A stretch of DNA of 64,000 nucleotides, taken from assembly GCA_019914945.1 (NCBI GenBank), contig CM034099.1, positions 18,440,704-18,504,703 of the forward strand, in the 5' to 3' direction. The position numbers and the translations under genes were made by a program. Of this stretch, positions 44,369 through 59,390 are shown in pieces (the stretch's first letter is position 1; every line of letters begins with the position of its first letter). The notes under the pieces are model-generated. The model was not told the DNA's origin. It did no database searches and saw only the letters and a list, made by a program, of their open reading frames with translations. The stretch comes from Typha latifolia (lineage: Eukaryota; Streptophyta; Magnoliopsida; Poales; Typhaceae).

Positions 44369-47300
44369 TTATTTGATACTTTTGTACAAGACGTCGATAA
44401 CACTCTGGAAATAAACCACAAGTATTATATTAAGTAAGCTGGCATGTTTCAATTAAGCTTCAGCAAAGAGAAACCTAAGCTTTCTTTTATTTTCTTTCTG
44501 GATGTTCTTTTTGTGCATGCCTTTTTTATATATATATATATTTGCAACTTGACTCTTTTCTTTTTCAGGTAGATATCCAGAAAAAAGAACATCCCCTATT
44601 AGTTCACAAGGAACATTATCAGTACATTCAATATTTTCGTCTAAGATAACCTCCTTTCTTTTCCTACCTTTGCCCAAAAAAAGTAGGCATTTAGTCGAAA
44701 ATTTGAGAACTGGAGGTGATCATTTTCTAATCAATCTCAGACTATAGGAATCGATTTAAAAATACATCGAAAGGAGGATGTTTTTTGCAAAATGGGAGGT
44801 CATATATATAGCACTTATTTCCGCTCTTGAACTACAGCGAACCCAAGCATGTGATCAATCGATATAGTGCTCTGACATGAAGAAACTAGTAATGTAGAAC
44901 AAAGAACCACCCTACTATAATCTACTACTCATCTTCCAATTCAAAGTATTCATTGAAATAGGACTTTTCTCAAAAAGTATACATAGATGGGACAACTAAC
45001 CTGATAGTACTTGAGCAGTTGTGGTCGTTTCTTCTTATATGTTGGGGTCAGCAGGTCACGCTCCATGTCAAATGGTACTGGGTCAAGGTGAACAGCTTTT
45101 ATGAACTCAAAACCTTTCAACTGCCAGGAAATATAAAAGTACTATTAAATATACAATTGATTACTACAGGTGCTTTTAAATAGATAATGGAAGCATTAGT
45201 AACAAATGAGTATGCTATTGGTGTACCAAGTGAACTCTGGATGCAAATAGGATACCTGACCTTATTTGCTTTTGCAATCTTTGTTAGTTCCCCAAGAATG
45301 TGTTCTTTAGCTTTGGGACTTTCACATACAGTGGTGAAATCCCCTATTATTCCATTTTCTTTTGCCCAATGCTCAAGAGCTTGCTGATTCGGATTTGCAA
45401 CGGCAACAAGGGAAGATTCAAAACTATTTCCATACACCCATATCTGAGAATGTAGTAGAAGCATTTCTTGATGAGAGAATTTAGAGAACTCAAATATTAA
45501 GGAACTTCAGATTGGAACGTCAGATATTACTAGACGTCTTGCAAACTGCTGTAACTTTTTAATTAGTTGAGAACTACATGAAAAGTTTAACAAGAATCCA
45601 TGCAAGGTTGCATAATAAAGCTTCAGATAAGAAAATGATAAAAAAAAATATAATGAATCGCAGATACAAAGATTGTGAGGTCTCTACCTGTAACAAAATC
45701 TTAAATTATGGCCCTTCCCTATTACCGGTTGGCTTCCTAGTTATATCTAAAGCCCTTCCTATGCTTAGAATAAGAATCATGTCAGTGTCTTTTTCCTTTA
45801 AGAAAGAGAAGAAAACAAGTGCACATCCAAAGATGCAGTTGCGAAACTTCAAATTGCATGTCAGATCAGGATACAGGAGTCCAATCTTTAAACAGAGGAA
45901 GCAGATATCAGGAAATTCGAATGAAACCCAATGCAAGTGTGTGTATGTGTATCACACACACACACTTTGGAAACCAAAGTTGACCACGTTTATAGAATGC
46001 CATTATTCTCTTAATTGGCACTCTATATGGGAATTCTGAATATTCCTAAAAACATGTTATCAAGATAAAACACCATGAAACATCTGACGTGAAAATAAAG
46101 TATCTTCCTTGAAGAAATGCAAGAAGACATACCATGTCTATATCAGGAAGAAGACCATAAATATTCTCCAGGTTTTCTACAGCGACATATTCTCCCTGCG
46201 AAAGTTTAAAAATGTTCTTCTTCCTATCAATAATTTTTAAGCTTCCATCTGGTTGCCATTCACCAATATCACCTGCATATCATGATTGCTAGATATATAA
46301 AATGAGAAAGTATCCAAACAATAGATACTGCAAGTCTCAGCCCACAGATGAATGATGTGGATAAGTATTGCGTGACTTAAGGTGCCATCTTAAACGATCA
46401 TAAACTGGCATGTCTCTGTAATTTCAAAATCAAGTTACAACTATATGCTCTGTTTTGCCATACATGGAAATAAAAGCGGGGAATCTCAACAAGACCAAGC
46501 TGTTCAGACCACTAGTTTGATAATGCCAACCAAGTTGCGTAACTATTTCACTGTAATTGTGTATCAGGAGAACAACAAACCTGTGTGAAACCACCCATCA
46601 ACCATAACTTCATTTGTCAGATCTTCTCTTTTGTGGTATCCTGAGAACAAAGTTTTTCCCCTGATGCAGATTTCTCCACGAGGAGTGCTTGAGAGGGCAT
46701 CATACTCCATCTCAGGAACAGACTCAAGGCGCACATCAACGCTTGGTGCTGGAGGGCCCACAGTTCCAATCATTGATGGGACATTTGGTAGACAAACAAA
46801 TGTTCCGGCACAAGTTTCAGTCAAACCTAAAACCAGGACAAAAGTAAGTGAATCATCTTTAACCATTCATTATACATTAGACTCAAATTTCAGAATGCTA
46901 AATTATATTCCTATATCTACAAGAGGATCACTATCTTCGTACTTCCAGAACTACGATAATTAACAATATGAGGATCTATAACCAAATTATGACAAATAAA
47001 TGAGACTGTTACAGATAAGCATGAGCTATTCCGTCTTACAATTCCAGATAGCTCTGCAGTAAAATTTTATCCGTCTCCTCGTCATCATATCAAATAATCA
47101 GAATAGATGTTTGAGTAGTTGATAGTTTTAACTTTCAAGAAGGCATTCTGTATGTTACTAAATGACATCTAAATTGCAAACTACATGACGATGCTATGCC
47201 TGACTGCTTTTAGATCTTGACAAAGGAACAATGCTATTTGGACTTCTGTTATTTACAATTGGCAAATTTTTGGCACTTCTTGCACAGCACACTTAGCATC

Positions 47301-50300
47301 GCATGATATTCTTTAAGCTCATGTTGAAGTGTTCATGCTTGTTTCAGCAAGTTTTTTCCACTTGGCACTTTTTTTTAGCTTAATGTAAAACTTAAGTGTT
47401 GATGCTTTCCTTTTCAAATTTCTTTAGGTGTCCAAATATTTAAAAATTAAAATTAAATATCAGAGAATTTTTAAGAGGTATGCACCATTTTGTTTTTCAA
47501 CTTTTTGTTATCACAAGTTAAACAAAACAATGATGGATGTACTAGTCGGCATGGCACGTGCCGACCGACACTTGTCGTGCCAATAGGATATCGGCATCAA
47601 AAGGTTGTGCTATTGGGGTGTTCGTGCCAGTCAGCACGTTATTGTGTTAACCCATGCTGGTCAATACAGATTTTTTCTTTTAAAAGTGTACAAATGATAG
47701 ATCTAACTCAATTTTACTAGATCTATTATTTGTAAGGGGTTTTCAACATAAATCTAACATTTTGATGCTAGAGCTAAGAAAGATAGTTTTTAAAACGTAG
47801 GAATTAAAAAGAAAAATTTGATTTCTCCCAAATTCTCTCTAAATTTCAAAAAAATTGAAATTACAAAAATAATCTACCGATAAAAGACTCTAATATAGGC
47901 TTTAAATACATGTATTCAAATAAAAAAATTTAAGGATTGTTATGCCAAAGATACCAAAAACATCTCTAAATAATCTAAAAAATTGATTAGATGTGTATCA
48001 AAGATATGCCAATGTGTGTAGTGTATAAAAAAGATTTTTTCAATGGTCGTGCCAAAGGCACGCCGCGCCGGCAGAGGATCAGCACGTCCATTAAGAAAAT
48101 CTTTCTTTAGACACTACAAATTATCAATGAGATTGTTTTCCATGAAGTAGGTATTAAACAATGTATACATTATACATAGAACAACTTTAAAAATACATAA
48201 ATAAAGCTTTTCTTCAAATGAGCATATATACTTGCAAGAAATCAAGTGATGTTGCACAACCCATGTTAGCATAGTAAGTGCCAGTCTACATGAACCAGGC
48301 TACTACCATGTTGACATTAGAACTATGGCCTAACTTGGCATCACATCCGAAATATCAAGTTGTGACGGTCTTCTTATAATGTGCAGATACCTTGTTGACA
48401 CAATGTGCCGAGTGGCATGAACTATGTTGCCTCGTGCATAAATCTATGATGTATAGATTATAAAATAAGTTCAATGAACTTCCATTGAGCATTTCAAGTT
48501 CATTTTCATTACAAATGCAAATAAGATATCTAATACTTATATTAGCAGAAAGAAAAAGTAACTCCAGGACATTCAACTACCCTGAGGTTAATAAGTAACA
48601 TATACACTTATACCTTGTATCTTTGAAACTAGAAATGACAGCAATTGTGGGATAGAGATGAAGTAGAAATTAGATAGCTATTTATGGGTAAATGTAATTC
48701 CAGTAAACCATTAAAGAGTGACCTTTCTCCACTATATGCTAACAAATTAAGCAATACGAGCACAATTCTCCCATAAATACCAAACATAGGATTTCTTTAA
48801 CCTATTTCAATAACAAATGGACTTTTCCATGATAGATGACATCACTTAGCATGGCAGCAAGGATTTCCATTTTTGAATCATTAAACTATTTCTCCAAAAT
48901 TGGATGCGAGGCTGCTTACATCTTTCCTTATAATCCTATCTTTGGGGACCCTTGTGCATTGGGTCAAGGATTTTCATACAGGGTGTTCCTACTCTGTTGA
49001 CAAGAAAAGGGCACCGACATATCTCGATACTCGCATGTTCACAACTCCCAACTTTTTTTGTTCCATACTTACCCCATGCAAATCAAATACTACCCTGTGT
49101 CAATAGTACAGATTTTTTTTGGCATGACAGCACAAGGCCTCCATGCCAACCATTTCACCAGCATGTACCATGCCAATGGCTAATCAGCACTGCCTTTTTC
49201 CACCTTCACAGCATACCTCGATTTGGACACCCTTTCACGTTTCCAATGATTGGGAACATAGTTACTAGGAGATCTATTATCTTTTTTCTTCAAAACAAAA
49301 GGAGATCCAATTAATACTGGAAAATTGGTAGGATGATACTTCAGTCATTTAATAAAGTGTGACTCCATAGTAAGATCTGTCATGCGCAATGAAACAGAAC
49401 TTGACATCAACTGATAGAAATTGCATTTTACTCATTAAATGAACATAATGAAGAAAACATAAATAATCATTGCTGCATTTAATGTCGAATTTCAGAGAAA
49501 TAAATTGCAAATCAGATTTATCTGATATAATTCAATAATCAATACCATAGCCTTGTCCAAGATGGGCGCATGTCACCACTCGTAGAAAGGTTTCAACGTG
49601 TGGAGCTAAAGGAGCTCCTCCAGAAAGGATAATATGTACATTCCCACCTAAACCTTGTTTCACCTAAATGCATGAGGCATCCAAATTTTAGATCAGTAAA
49701 CAGAGATTAGATTGCTCCTGTTTTGTTCTATCAATTAAACAAACTCCTCAAGTACTTATTATATTTTTGGTCACCTTATTGAAAACTAATTTATCAAAGA
49801 AAGGAGCCGCCACTTCATGTTTATATCCCCTACTCATCTTCCAAAGCTTGCTGCAAAATTTCCATCTAAAATCAATCCGCAATCCAGAAGTCCAGATCAG
49901 TAGATAAGTAGACAGAAGTAATATAAACCAAATGAATATAAGATGGAAGACAATGATCTATGCAATGTTAACACTTTTAGAATGGAAATGAATTAAGAAA
50001 TGCAGGTGAGATGGTTTAAGATAGTTTAATTTCATATCCACAAGAAACCAATAATGACAATAGTATACAAGTTGTAATCTGGATGTCAGTGTTTTATATG
50101 AACTTACTATTGGTAAGCAACTTTGAACACGAATTTCTTCAAGAACCCACCTGAAGAAATCTTGTTTTGCAGACCTGGAAATAAGAAGAGATAAAATAGG
50201 TAAAGTTTATTAGAAATAAGAGTTGGTTATAAACTTTCAGCAGTGCATCCTGTAAATACTAAATACTAAATACCATGATGTACTGTTGATATGCTTACAG

Positions 50301-53300
50301 TACAAGAATATTTATATACACGTCCACAATGTGTGCGCAAGTGTTTGTGAGGATATGCATGCACAGATATACTGTATACATGTATGAGATATTTTCAGAT
50401 TTACTAGTATTATTGCAAACAGGGGATGAAGATTTTCCTTCCGGCAGGAATCTTAATCCTTAGTCTTTTTTCCTTGATTACAAAACTCTGATTTTTACTA
50501 CTTATTTGAAATATGTTTCTAAGATTTTGATTCACAATAAAATTTAATTCCAAATATCTGATCTTATCTTGTCCCCTTTAGTCAATCTTCTCACAGCCTC
50601 AGATATAGTTCACAATGAACTTTTTAAATCATATGTTATACTAGTTAAACTTGTATATTAGATAAGATCAGAAGATCAAGAGGACTTGTGCTTGGGCTCC
50701 ACGCTGAAGCTGTAATTATGTTTCTCTAATCAAACTCTGTCTGTGTATCATGTTCCTTTGCCATTAATTAGAAACACAGAAGTCTGAAGTTCATGGCTTG
50801 TGCTGCAAAAATGCAAAAGAATGATGAAGACATGCTGCTGCCTAGTGAGAGAAGAGACGCTATAAAACAGCTGTCCTTCTCTGGCTCCATGTACCACATG
50901 TTAAATTGTTAATTATCTAAATTCCAAAACAATAGAAATTGTATGAACTTTCTGTGGGAGAAATAAATTCAAAGGAGGCACTAGAATGATGTGTGCTGAA
51001 ATTATAACATCCTATTATTGACAATAAGTATTACTGGCATATACAGATCTCTCTACCTTTTTTTAAAATATACACGATAAATTTTGAGATGTCAGACTAG
51101 GCTTCTAGCAGATACAAAGACATAATTGTGACCAAGAATAAAATTTAAGTTTGTGACGAAAATATGAAATACAAAGAAACAAAGAAACTATACAAAATAT
51201 TGTCATTTACTTAACTCTGCAGAAATACATTTTAAAGTCCTGACTTCGTCTAACTATATCAATCCAGGATACAATGAATAGCAGTGAAGAAAGTTAGTTT
51301 TGGCTCTCCAATGTCTTCATGTGGAGTCATTTACTTGGCAATAGTCATAGTCTATGTAAGGTAACTCCCAAATTTGAAAACCTATAGCCGTTTAGCTAGC
51401 ACTAACTTAAGAATTAGCAATTCCAAAGTTCTGACTTTACCTGAATAGATCCGATCCAGGACACGGGGAACAGCCGTAAAAAAGGTTGGTTTCAGTGCTC
51501 CAATATCTTCAACTAATAGCTTGACATCCTGGAATGATATTCTTCTATTAGTTAACATACTTATTGAAAGAATACCTTCTACTTGAATAGCTTACTCCAC
51601 GCCAAAAACCAATTGAGGCCCCATGGGAAATGAACAGCTCCTCAATCGCTCGATCAAAGATATGTGCCAGTGGAAGATATGATAGGTAAACATCATCGTT
51701 ATCCAACTGCATAGTAAATATGTATGCAACATTAATTGGGACAATTATTTACATCTGAAATTACCAATTCATAACTTGCAGATATTATATGTAGGATTGA
51801 GCTATGGAACTTTTTATGTTTCTTTACATGTGCATTTATGATGCTGCAACAGTTCCAAGGTTGATATGGACTTACCTTTTCATTCACATGGTCAAATAAC
51901 AGATCTATCCCAGCAATATAAGAAATGATGCTATCATTTGATATCATTACTCCCTTGGGGTCACCAGTAGTTCCACTTGTGTACATTATAGTACAGATAT
52001 CTGACTTCTTCTTTACTGGAAGATCAAATTGCTGAATATCTCCCTGGAACGAAACACAAGAAAATTCTCCAAACTTATAATCTTGCATGTTAGGAATAGA
52101 ATATTCTTGTATTCAAAGTTCAAAACAAGCATTATTTACTAAAGTGAGAAAAGAAGTAAGGCACATTTTCTCATATTCTGCATACAACAAGGATGCCCGA
52201 ACAGCCTAAGAGTGAAGCTATTTAAACTTGGAAGGTCAATGAGGAAAACGTTGGTTTCTAATGGGTAAGTAAAATAAGATCATCTTGATGCACGTTATAT
52301 TTATCTCATATTATCCCTTATAAGTGGGCATAGTTAGACTTAAGCATGACAACGCATTTATTTTTCACAAAAGAATATTAAAGATCAAATATGTCATAAT
52401 AGTTTGCTGTCATTAAATTTCATGTGCATTATTATCAAGGAAAAGTAATCATCTGAAATTTATTCTGGTAGGAATTTATTATGAAGCCATTCTTGTAGTC
52501 AAAATACAGGCAAACTATAATTGTCCTCAAACAAAGATGAGAGCATCAATATAATTCAAAAGCATGAGTTCTCTTCCCCTTGAGTTTTGAGCAAATGACA
52601 GTATGACAGTGATGTAGGACGGTCTAAGAGTAAATTTATATAAATATGAGTAGAAAAAAATAAATAGGACAAAATAAGCCAAACAATGATAGATTTATAT
52701 CTCTAGATCTATATCTCTAACTAGAGGCAATATGTTAAACAATGACGTGCCTCTTTCTTTGGGATTTCCTCAACTTTGATATAAGCATCCAATAGACTAG
52801 ACTTGCTAAGACATCCTTTGTACTCAAATGTTACAAAATCATAAAAAAATACAAGTTATCAACTTAGAAAATATAATGTGAACTTCAAGTTCGTTACAGG
52901 ACTATTTACATGGGACAAAAGAGGATTGATCTAGTTTAGGAGGACAATTTCAGGAGTATGCCCAAGAATTAGTTGGAGTCAAGGATGGTCGTGCTGCTCA
53001 GCATTGGGCATGCCGATCGGCACGCCTCATTGGCATGATCTTGACACACTTTTAATAAAATTTTTAGGGTATTTAAAGATGTTTTAATCTTTAGTTTTTT
53101 ATTTGAATATATGTATTAAAATCTACATTAGAGTATTTTAACTTTAGATCATTTTTGTGAATGACCTATTTTATTTAAAGATATAGCAATAGTCAAGTAA
53201 AACATTATTCAGCACATAATATGATTGAATACATTCATTAATTGATAATAATCTAATAATTAAAATAAATACCTAGTTGAACATAGTTAATTTAACATGT

Positions 53301-56300
53301 TTCTATATAAAAGTTGACCAAATTTGAATGAATTTGATATATTCATTTCAAAATTTTGAAATTTGAGGAAAATCTAATCATGCTAAAATTTTAGCTAAAA
53401 TAATAAATTTTGGGTTCTAATCTACATACCAAATTTGACCAAATTTAAATGCATGTGACATATTAATTTTAATTTTCTTTAATTTGGGGGAATATTTTGG
53501 GCGAAATCATTTTCTTTTATTCCTACATTTTAAAGAGTATTTTTCATAGATCTAACATTTATCATTTGAGTTATATCATTTAAACTACTCTAAATTAGTT
53601 TCTAAAGTATAAAACAAAATAAATAAATAAAATCTTGTCCACCGACGTGGGTTGGCACATCCCAGATGGAGCTATGCCACTAGCACAACCTGTGCAGGGT
53701 GTCAATACTCCATCTAACTGACACAACTATCCTTAATTAAAATATGTTGATCTAATAACTAGAGGTGAAATGAAAAACCTAGAGGAATTATGTTTTGACA
53801 TAATTTGATTTTCATGTGCCTCGTAAAGTGTCCTACATCAATAAATTACATGTCCAAAAGAAACAAACAAATATGCGGTCCGTAGTCACAAAGTATCATC
53901 CAGTACAACAAGAAGTTAATATGAAAAAGGGAGGAGTAAAAAAATGAACTAACCAAGAGCAAAAATTCTTCCCAAGAGTATATTGACAAACCATGATTTT
54001 CAACCTCCTCTTTCTGTTCAGGTGTGACATTCCCAAAACTGACAATTGCTGTTAGAAAAATGACAACAAAGAAGAAGATCAATATAACATGGATGGTACA
54101 TATAAAACAATCGATCTGACAAACAAAAATTAGTGATGTATAACTTACTTTTCAAAAAGTTTGTCGTGTTGGGGAAAGTTTTCAAAACCTGGACAATAAA
54201 AGAAAACAAATAAAAATTGTGAGCAATATGTTGAGAAGTTCACAAGAAATGCTAGAAAGTGCAATAGACTTTGTGTAGCATTAAGAAATTGGTGTAGAGG
54301 TTTTAGTGTCTTTAGCTCCAAGCCTCCAACTAACCATTTAGAAACCAAATAATTTATAGTAATCTGAAAATTTATCTTCATGTCTGAATGTTAATAAGGC
54401 ACGTACTGACTCACATACCAATTGCATTTAGTGAAAAAAAATGCAACAAAGTAAACAAGAATTTAATTGTAGAGAAGTCCAACAAACATTTCCAGTGCAG
54501 AATGCCTTAAATCTTTAAGGAATCCCTGTAAGATAGATGAAGAGAACTATACAGAATACTAGAAGAGGGAGGGCTCAGATGCTCTCTCTTATCATGAGAT
54601 GCATTTAAAATTGCAGAAGGGGCAAAATGATTTCATGGAAACTCATTGGTATGTCACATGTCTCAATGCCATAGTTATCAGCAAAAGGAAAATGATTGTA
54701 GGATTTTTAAAAATATTCCATTGACTATATCAAGCAAGTGCACTTGCTTATAGTTTCTATTTGTATGGCTCTATTCTACAAAGACCATGAGATTTATCCT
54801 ATAGCTCCCTGACATTTAGACTTAAATAGTTAAAAGTTGACTCTTAACATAGTTGATGAACAAAGATCCATACTTCATAGTACAGTCATTTACATGACAC
54901 TCCAAAAAGAAATGTCAACTGTAAATAATTTATGATGATGTGAGCATGAGAACTAAATAGTGGAGCTTCAAGACATGCTATTCCATGTTGCATTGTCCTG
55001 AGATGCCAAAAGCATTTAACCAGAAAAATGAAGAGTTGAGGTAACATAGATTGAAGGACGTTTACTTTAGGCATTAACCATCTATTGCAGGGGAATTGGG
55101 CACACGGAAATATAAAGGTCATAGTAAGCAAATCAAAGGGATATACACAATAGCTGCTCAAATGAATAGGTGAAACATAATAACTAACATTTGGAAATTC
55201 TAAAAAAGAAAATATATAGTGGCATCAACATCATAGCATTGTAGGATATCCATGAATTTTTACCCTTGTTTAATAAGGGGTTTTTCTATAAAAAAACATT
55301 GTGTTTATGTGTGCTCTTGTATATCATATTTTTGTTATTGCTTGTCATGAAATACATCTTTTAGAGTAATTAAATATTTTTCATGTAACAACCTACAGGG
55401 ATACAAAGTACAAACTGACATATTATGAGATGGAAAAGAATTTATAAGATAGATGTAAGTGTACAATTTTAATTACCACATACAAATGGTTCCGTAGAGA
55501 ATATATAATCATTACTCATGAGTATAACAATACCAGTAGGAACGTAAAGTGCGCTTATATGCATAACATTATTAACCAACTAATAGTCTTATAAGAATAA
55601 CTACTATTAAATAAATGAAAGGTAATCAAAAGATTATGCATATCATAGAATTTATGATTTATCTTATTCTCATATCCAAAGGAAAAGCACTAAATTTAGT
55701 CTTCTGTAACCATTAGAGAAGTTTTTTGAAGTCTGTAAGGACCTATCGTACAGTTTCATGAGAAAATGTCTTACCTCAACAATCTTCTTCTCGTCCACAA
55801 AAGCGATCTGAACCTCTGCATGGCATATGATAAATTCTACTGCACCAGCACCTATGTAAATACAGTAAAAACAAACAGAAGTTAATCACATATATCGGTT
55901 ATATAAATGGAGGCAGAAGACATGATTTGCCTATAATCAGTTTCAGTTTTTCTAGCTAAGGATATGATTCAATCATGGAAAGTAAAAGCTGGCTAACATG
56001 GTAAGAATTTGTCTAACATGATGCAGGGGAATACACCAATTAGTCTCCAACTTCCTGATTAAAATAAGTTCTAAATCAGGAAATGGAAGGAAGAAAGAAA
56101 AGATCTAATTCTGATCTCAACTTCTCCAATGCAGGAATGCTAAACATTCATTTCTGGGGCAGAGCAAGGATTGCTATGGAGGATACATTCCATCGATGCC
56201 TTTGCACACTTGTTCGGCTACAGTAAGTATGACAACTTATATACTATTAAAATATGACAAACTAAAACTACAGTCTACAGTTATCTAATAGTTAAAATTT

Positions 56301-57174
56301 TAAAGTAATTGATAAGTGAATATGGTAACAAAACAGGAGGTCCCAAGTTCAAATCTCCACGGGGCACTAGGCCTCTTTAAAATATAAAACCTCTTCTCAT
56401 TTAATACAAATTTATGTCTTGGGTGTATTAAAGTGTCTCAAGCCTAGAAGTAAGAGAATTAAAATAATAAAATATAAGAGATTAAAACTATCATTCTGTA
56501 ACAGCTTTTAGAGTAATTGGTAAATTAGCACATACCAAGGGTATCATATAGGGGAACACAATAAATTCCATGAGCATTGCAAGCCTGCAGAGGTAACATA
56601 GCTTTTATAAGCCATATTTTCTTATTAATTAGCAATATATATTAAACAAGAGTACCTCCATACTGATGACCCATTGAGGACAATTGACACCATAAATACC
56701 ACAACGCCCTCCCTAGAATAAAAATAAAATCAATGATGGTAAGTTCCACAATTTTTCTTATTACGGCACAAATCAACATAAACAAGATGTTCAAACTATA
56801 TAGTTGATATTTAAAACTAAAAACAATCCTCTTGATATGAATTGGGTCTTGGTACTCATTTACAGCATGCGAATTTAGACCCAACAATTTAAAGATTATT
56901 AAATTAAGAAATTCACCTATTGAATATGAGAATCATAGCTCACTATTCCTAATATATAGACCATATTAACGGTCTCAAAAAAATTCTGAAAAGAAAAGCC
57001 AACAGCATAACTAAATAATGGACAACCCACATCCATTGTAAAAAATTATGAGCTCATAATCTTAAAAATAAAGAAAATTCTTAAAGCTTGTACGGAAAAA
57101 TAGTCGGATGAAGAACTGCTTCTTATAAGCTCAAAATTAAATTTCAAATCCTGTGAGAAGTTAACTAGAAAAAA

Positions 57175-57219
<45 letters not shown>

Positions 57220-59335
57220 TAATGTAGCAACTTAATTTGATATTTAATTGTTTTCTCGTATGTACCCAATGATTCAGTTTCACTTTGTTGATAGATCTTA
57301 GAACTTTTTAACAGCTTTACTGCATGAGCAGGCTAGGAAGTCTTCCATCTGACAAAGAGCAAGCCTTAAGACTCCTCCAGATTATTCCCAGCTCCATATT
57401 CCAACAACTGAGGTGAGGATGAAGTTTCAATTTTCATACATCCAGGTCCTTCACTAAGAGAACCTTTCATCAGCCCTCGTCTAAACCAATCTCTGTCAAT
57501 TTTTTGTTTCTACCTCGACTGATCTGCAAGAGCTTATAATTTCACAGTACTGCCTACTTAGCTGGACTATAACTCTTCTGGAGGTAGATGAAATATGCTT
57601 AGTTATGCTTGCTACTATCGAAGTTTGATTCAATGATTCCCTTTCGATTTATCTCCAATCTTTCTACTGTTATTTGCAGGTGAGTGTGATGTTACTGTTT
57701 CAACAGAGGAGCTATTTCCTCAGCAGATCAGGACATGGCCCTATCTGTTTATGCCCTCACACATCTTTTTTTTATTCTCAGTTTCCTCTTTCTTACTGAT
57801 TTAAACTTTAAAGAACGAAAATCATTGGACTCACTTCTTTAAGTGGATGGCAAAGTTCACTGGTGAGCCACTAGATTTAAACAACTATCTGCACAGCTTG
57901 TTAGTATTTAAGAGCTCTATCCCACGTGATTACAAATTACTAGTTTGCCATTATACAACTCACTGTAACACATAATGATATAATAACTCAATATGAAAAT
58001 TTTCACAATAATACCATATAAACAAAGCACATGGCATCATTAAAACTTCATTCAGTCGTGCATCTAACCACCAGTGCTTCCTCATCATATTAAATGCTAA
58101 ATCCAAAGTTTATAAATATCAAATTTCACCATTCTCTATCAACTTTTAAGTTTTAGAGATAATGGTCATTTGACACACAGCAAAAAGTCTATTGATCTAT
58201 GTTTAATTTGATTGATGAGTATAGTTATTCAAGTTTATTGATGTTTATATATGTGTTTAAGTTTATGCATGTTTAGTTGACGTTGGTAAGGAAATGATAT
58301 TGGTTTTTTCTAAATATGAATTATTATATTGCCCCTATGAGATGTATTAGTTCTAAACTATTTAATATAACTAAATAGTAAAATAAGTTTATAAAGTATA
58401 ATTATTAAATAGCATACTATCAATAAAATATATCACATGACCACATAAAAATGAAATATGCTTTACATAATAATAAATAGATAATTATATTTGATATTTC
58501 TGTGCTTAAAATTTGTTTAAAAGGTTACTTTGGTAAAAGGAAACTTACCTTTCTATAATGTATTCTTTTTATTCATATTTTATAATAATATTTATTGGTT
58601 TAGAGTGATGCTTATTATTTTACAAGGACATATTCGTTGGTTTGGATAGTGATCAACTTGAAGCAAGGTTTGACCAAAATTAATAAAACTTTGACGAATA
58701 AGTAACCTTGTGCAGGGATCAAAAGCCACCTAATTATTTGAAAAGGGAACAGTCTACCTGCTCAACTCCGCAACTCCTAATTGAGGCCCCCACTTTCATG
58801 ACAATGTCATATACTTCCTTATAAGTCAACCAGATGTAATCACCCGCCTGCAGATTAGAGAAAACAAAAACAAGACCATCTAATTTGCTTCAATGTATTA
58901 TATAAAAAGAAACTTTGAAAAAAGAAAAAAGAAAAATCCCCCAATAGAAATAACCTTCCCATCAACAATGGAGCGATGGCCGAGCATTCTATTCTTCGGA
59001 TTCTTCTCCACCGATGTCCTGCATGGCAAACCGCAAACACGATCGATTACATGAAAGAAGAAGTGAGATACAAACATGGAATCCAAGACCCAATTCTAGG
59101 TTTTTTTTGTCTGACATATGGGCTGAAACCATACTAGAGAAGTAAGCTAATTGCAATAAAGGAGGGGCTTTTATTGCCAAGAAACGGACCGGAAGATATC
59201 CCAACAGCTCTCGACGCCCGGGGGCGGCGACGGGAAGCCGTCCTTGGCGAAGGCGCTGCGATATACTGGGCCGGCGGTGGGCCCACCGTCGCCGGTGGCG
59301 AGCTTCGCCGGCTCTACCTCAATCAAGTGCTCCAT
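44369..59335 (-). CDS. LACS4: Long-chain acyl-CoA synthetase, LACS4 type
   Basis: Nineteen coding exons: 59190-59335, 58955-59018, 58758-58847, 56656-56712, 56536-56584, 55775-55851, 54149-54188, 53954-54048, 51876-52043, 51596-51706, 51441-51528, 50108-50174, 49775-49850, 49546-49663, 46581-46826, 46133-46272, 45261-45443, 45001-45120 and 44369-44404, giving 656 residues (Arabidopsis LACS4 has 666). It activates long-chain fatty acids with ATP and CoA for lipid and wax synthesis, probably at the ER. Motifs: [11 protein letters not shown] phosphate loop at 227-237, [17 protein letters not shown] at about 414-420, DGWFHTGDIGEW with the adenylate-binding Asp at about 499, [16 protein letters not shown] linker and fatty-acid region, and [12 protein letters not shown] near the C-terminus. 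Wording such as VPEMEYDAL and [10 protein letters not shown] favours the LACS3/4/5 clade, but exact orthology is not proven. Introns 8 and 14 each hold a small transposon. Confidence 0.92.
47528..48095 (-). mobile_element. hAT-like element, copy 2, in LACS4 intron 14
   Basis: It starts CAATGATGGATGTACTAGTCGGCA and ends near GCACGTCCATTAAG, whose reverse complement CTTAATGGACGTGC resembles the start. GC-rich GTGCC/GGCAC blocks lie at both ends, with an AT-rich middle. Its middle ('aaaacgtaggaatt...gatttctccc') matches the reverse complement of the middle of copy 3, so the two lie in opposite orientation. I see no clear target duplication, and the right boundary is approximate. Confidence 0.6.
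52980..53735 (+). mobile_element. hAT-like element, copy 3, in LACS4 intron 8
   Basis: The left end CAAGGATGGTCGTGC is nearly identical to copy 1, and the next 30 bases (CAGCA..GGGCATGCCG.TCGGCAC) also match. The right end is the imperfect inverse (TAAGGATAGTTGTGT on the other strand). The 8-base flanks are GTTGGAGT and ATTAAAAT: equal except for four G-to-A differences. The interior is AT-rich with no coding capacity. Confidence 0.65.
57174..57224. repeat. (AAAT)n-(AAT)n microsatellite in LACS4 intron 3
   Basis: About seven AAAT units run into about six AAT units. Confidence 0.9.
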
Positions 59336-59390
59336 CTCCAAACGCTCCTATCGAACTGATGCAGAGCTCCCTGTGTTGTAGCTATGCAGA

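Noticed and set aside
48880..49210. Fourth copy of the GC-ended element in LACS4 intron 14
   Set aside because: A few phrases (tcaaggat, catgccaatggc) are similar, but no matching ends or colinear core could be shown.
56330..56400. tRNA gene or SINE from 'gtcccaagttcaaatctcc'
   Set aside because: It resembles a B box, but no acceptor stem, anticodon arm or A box could be placed around it.
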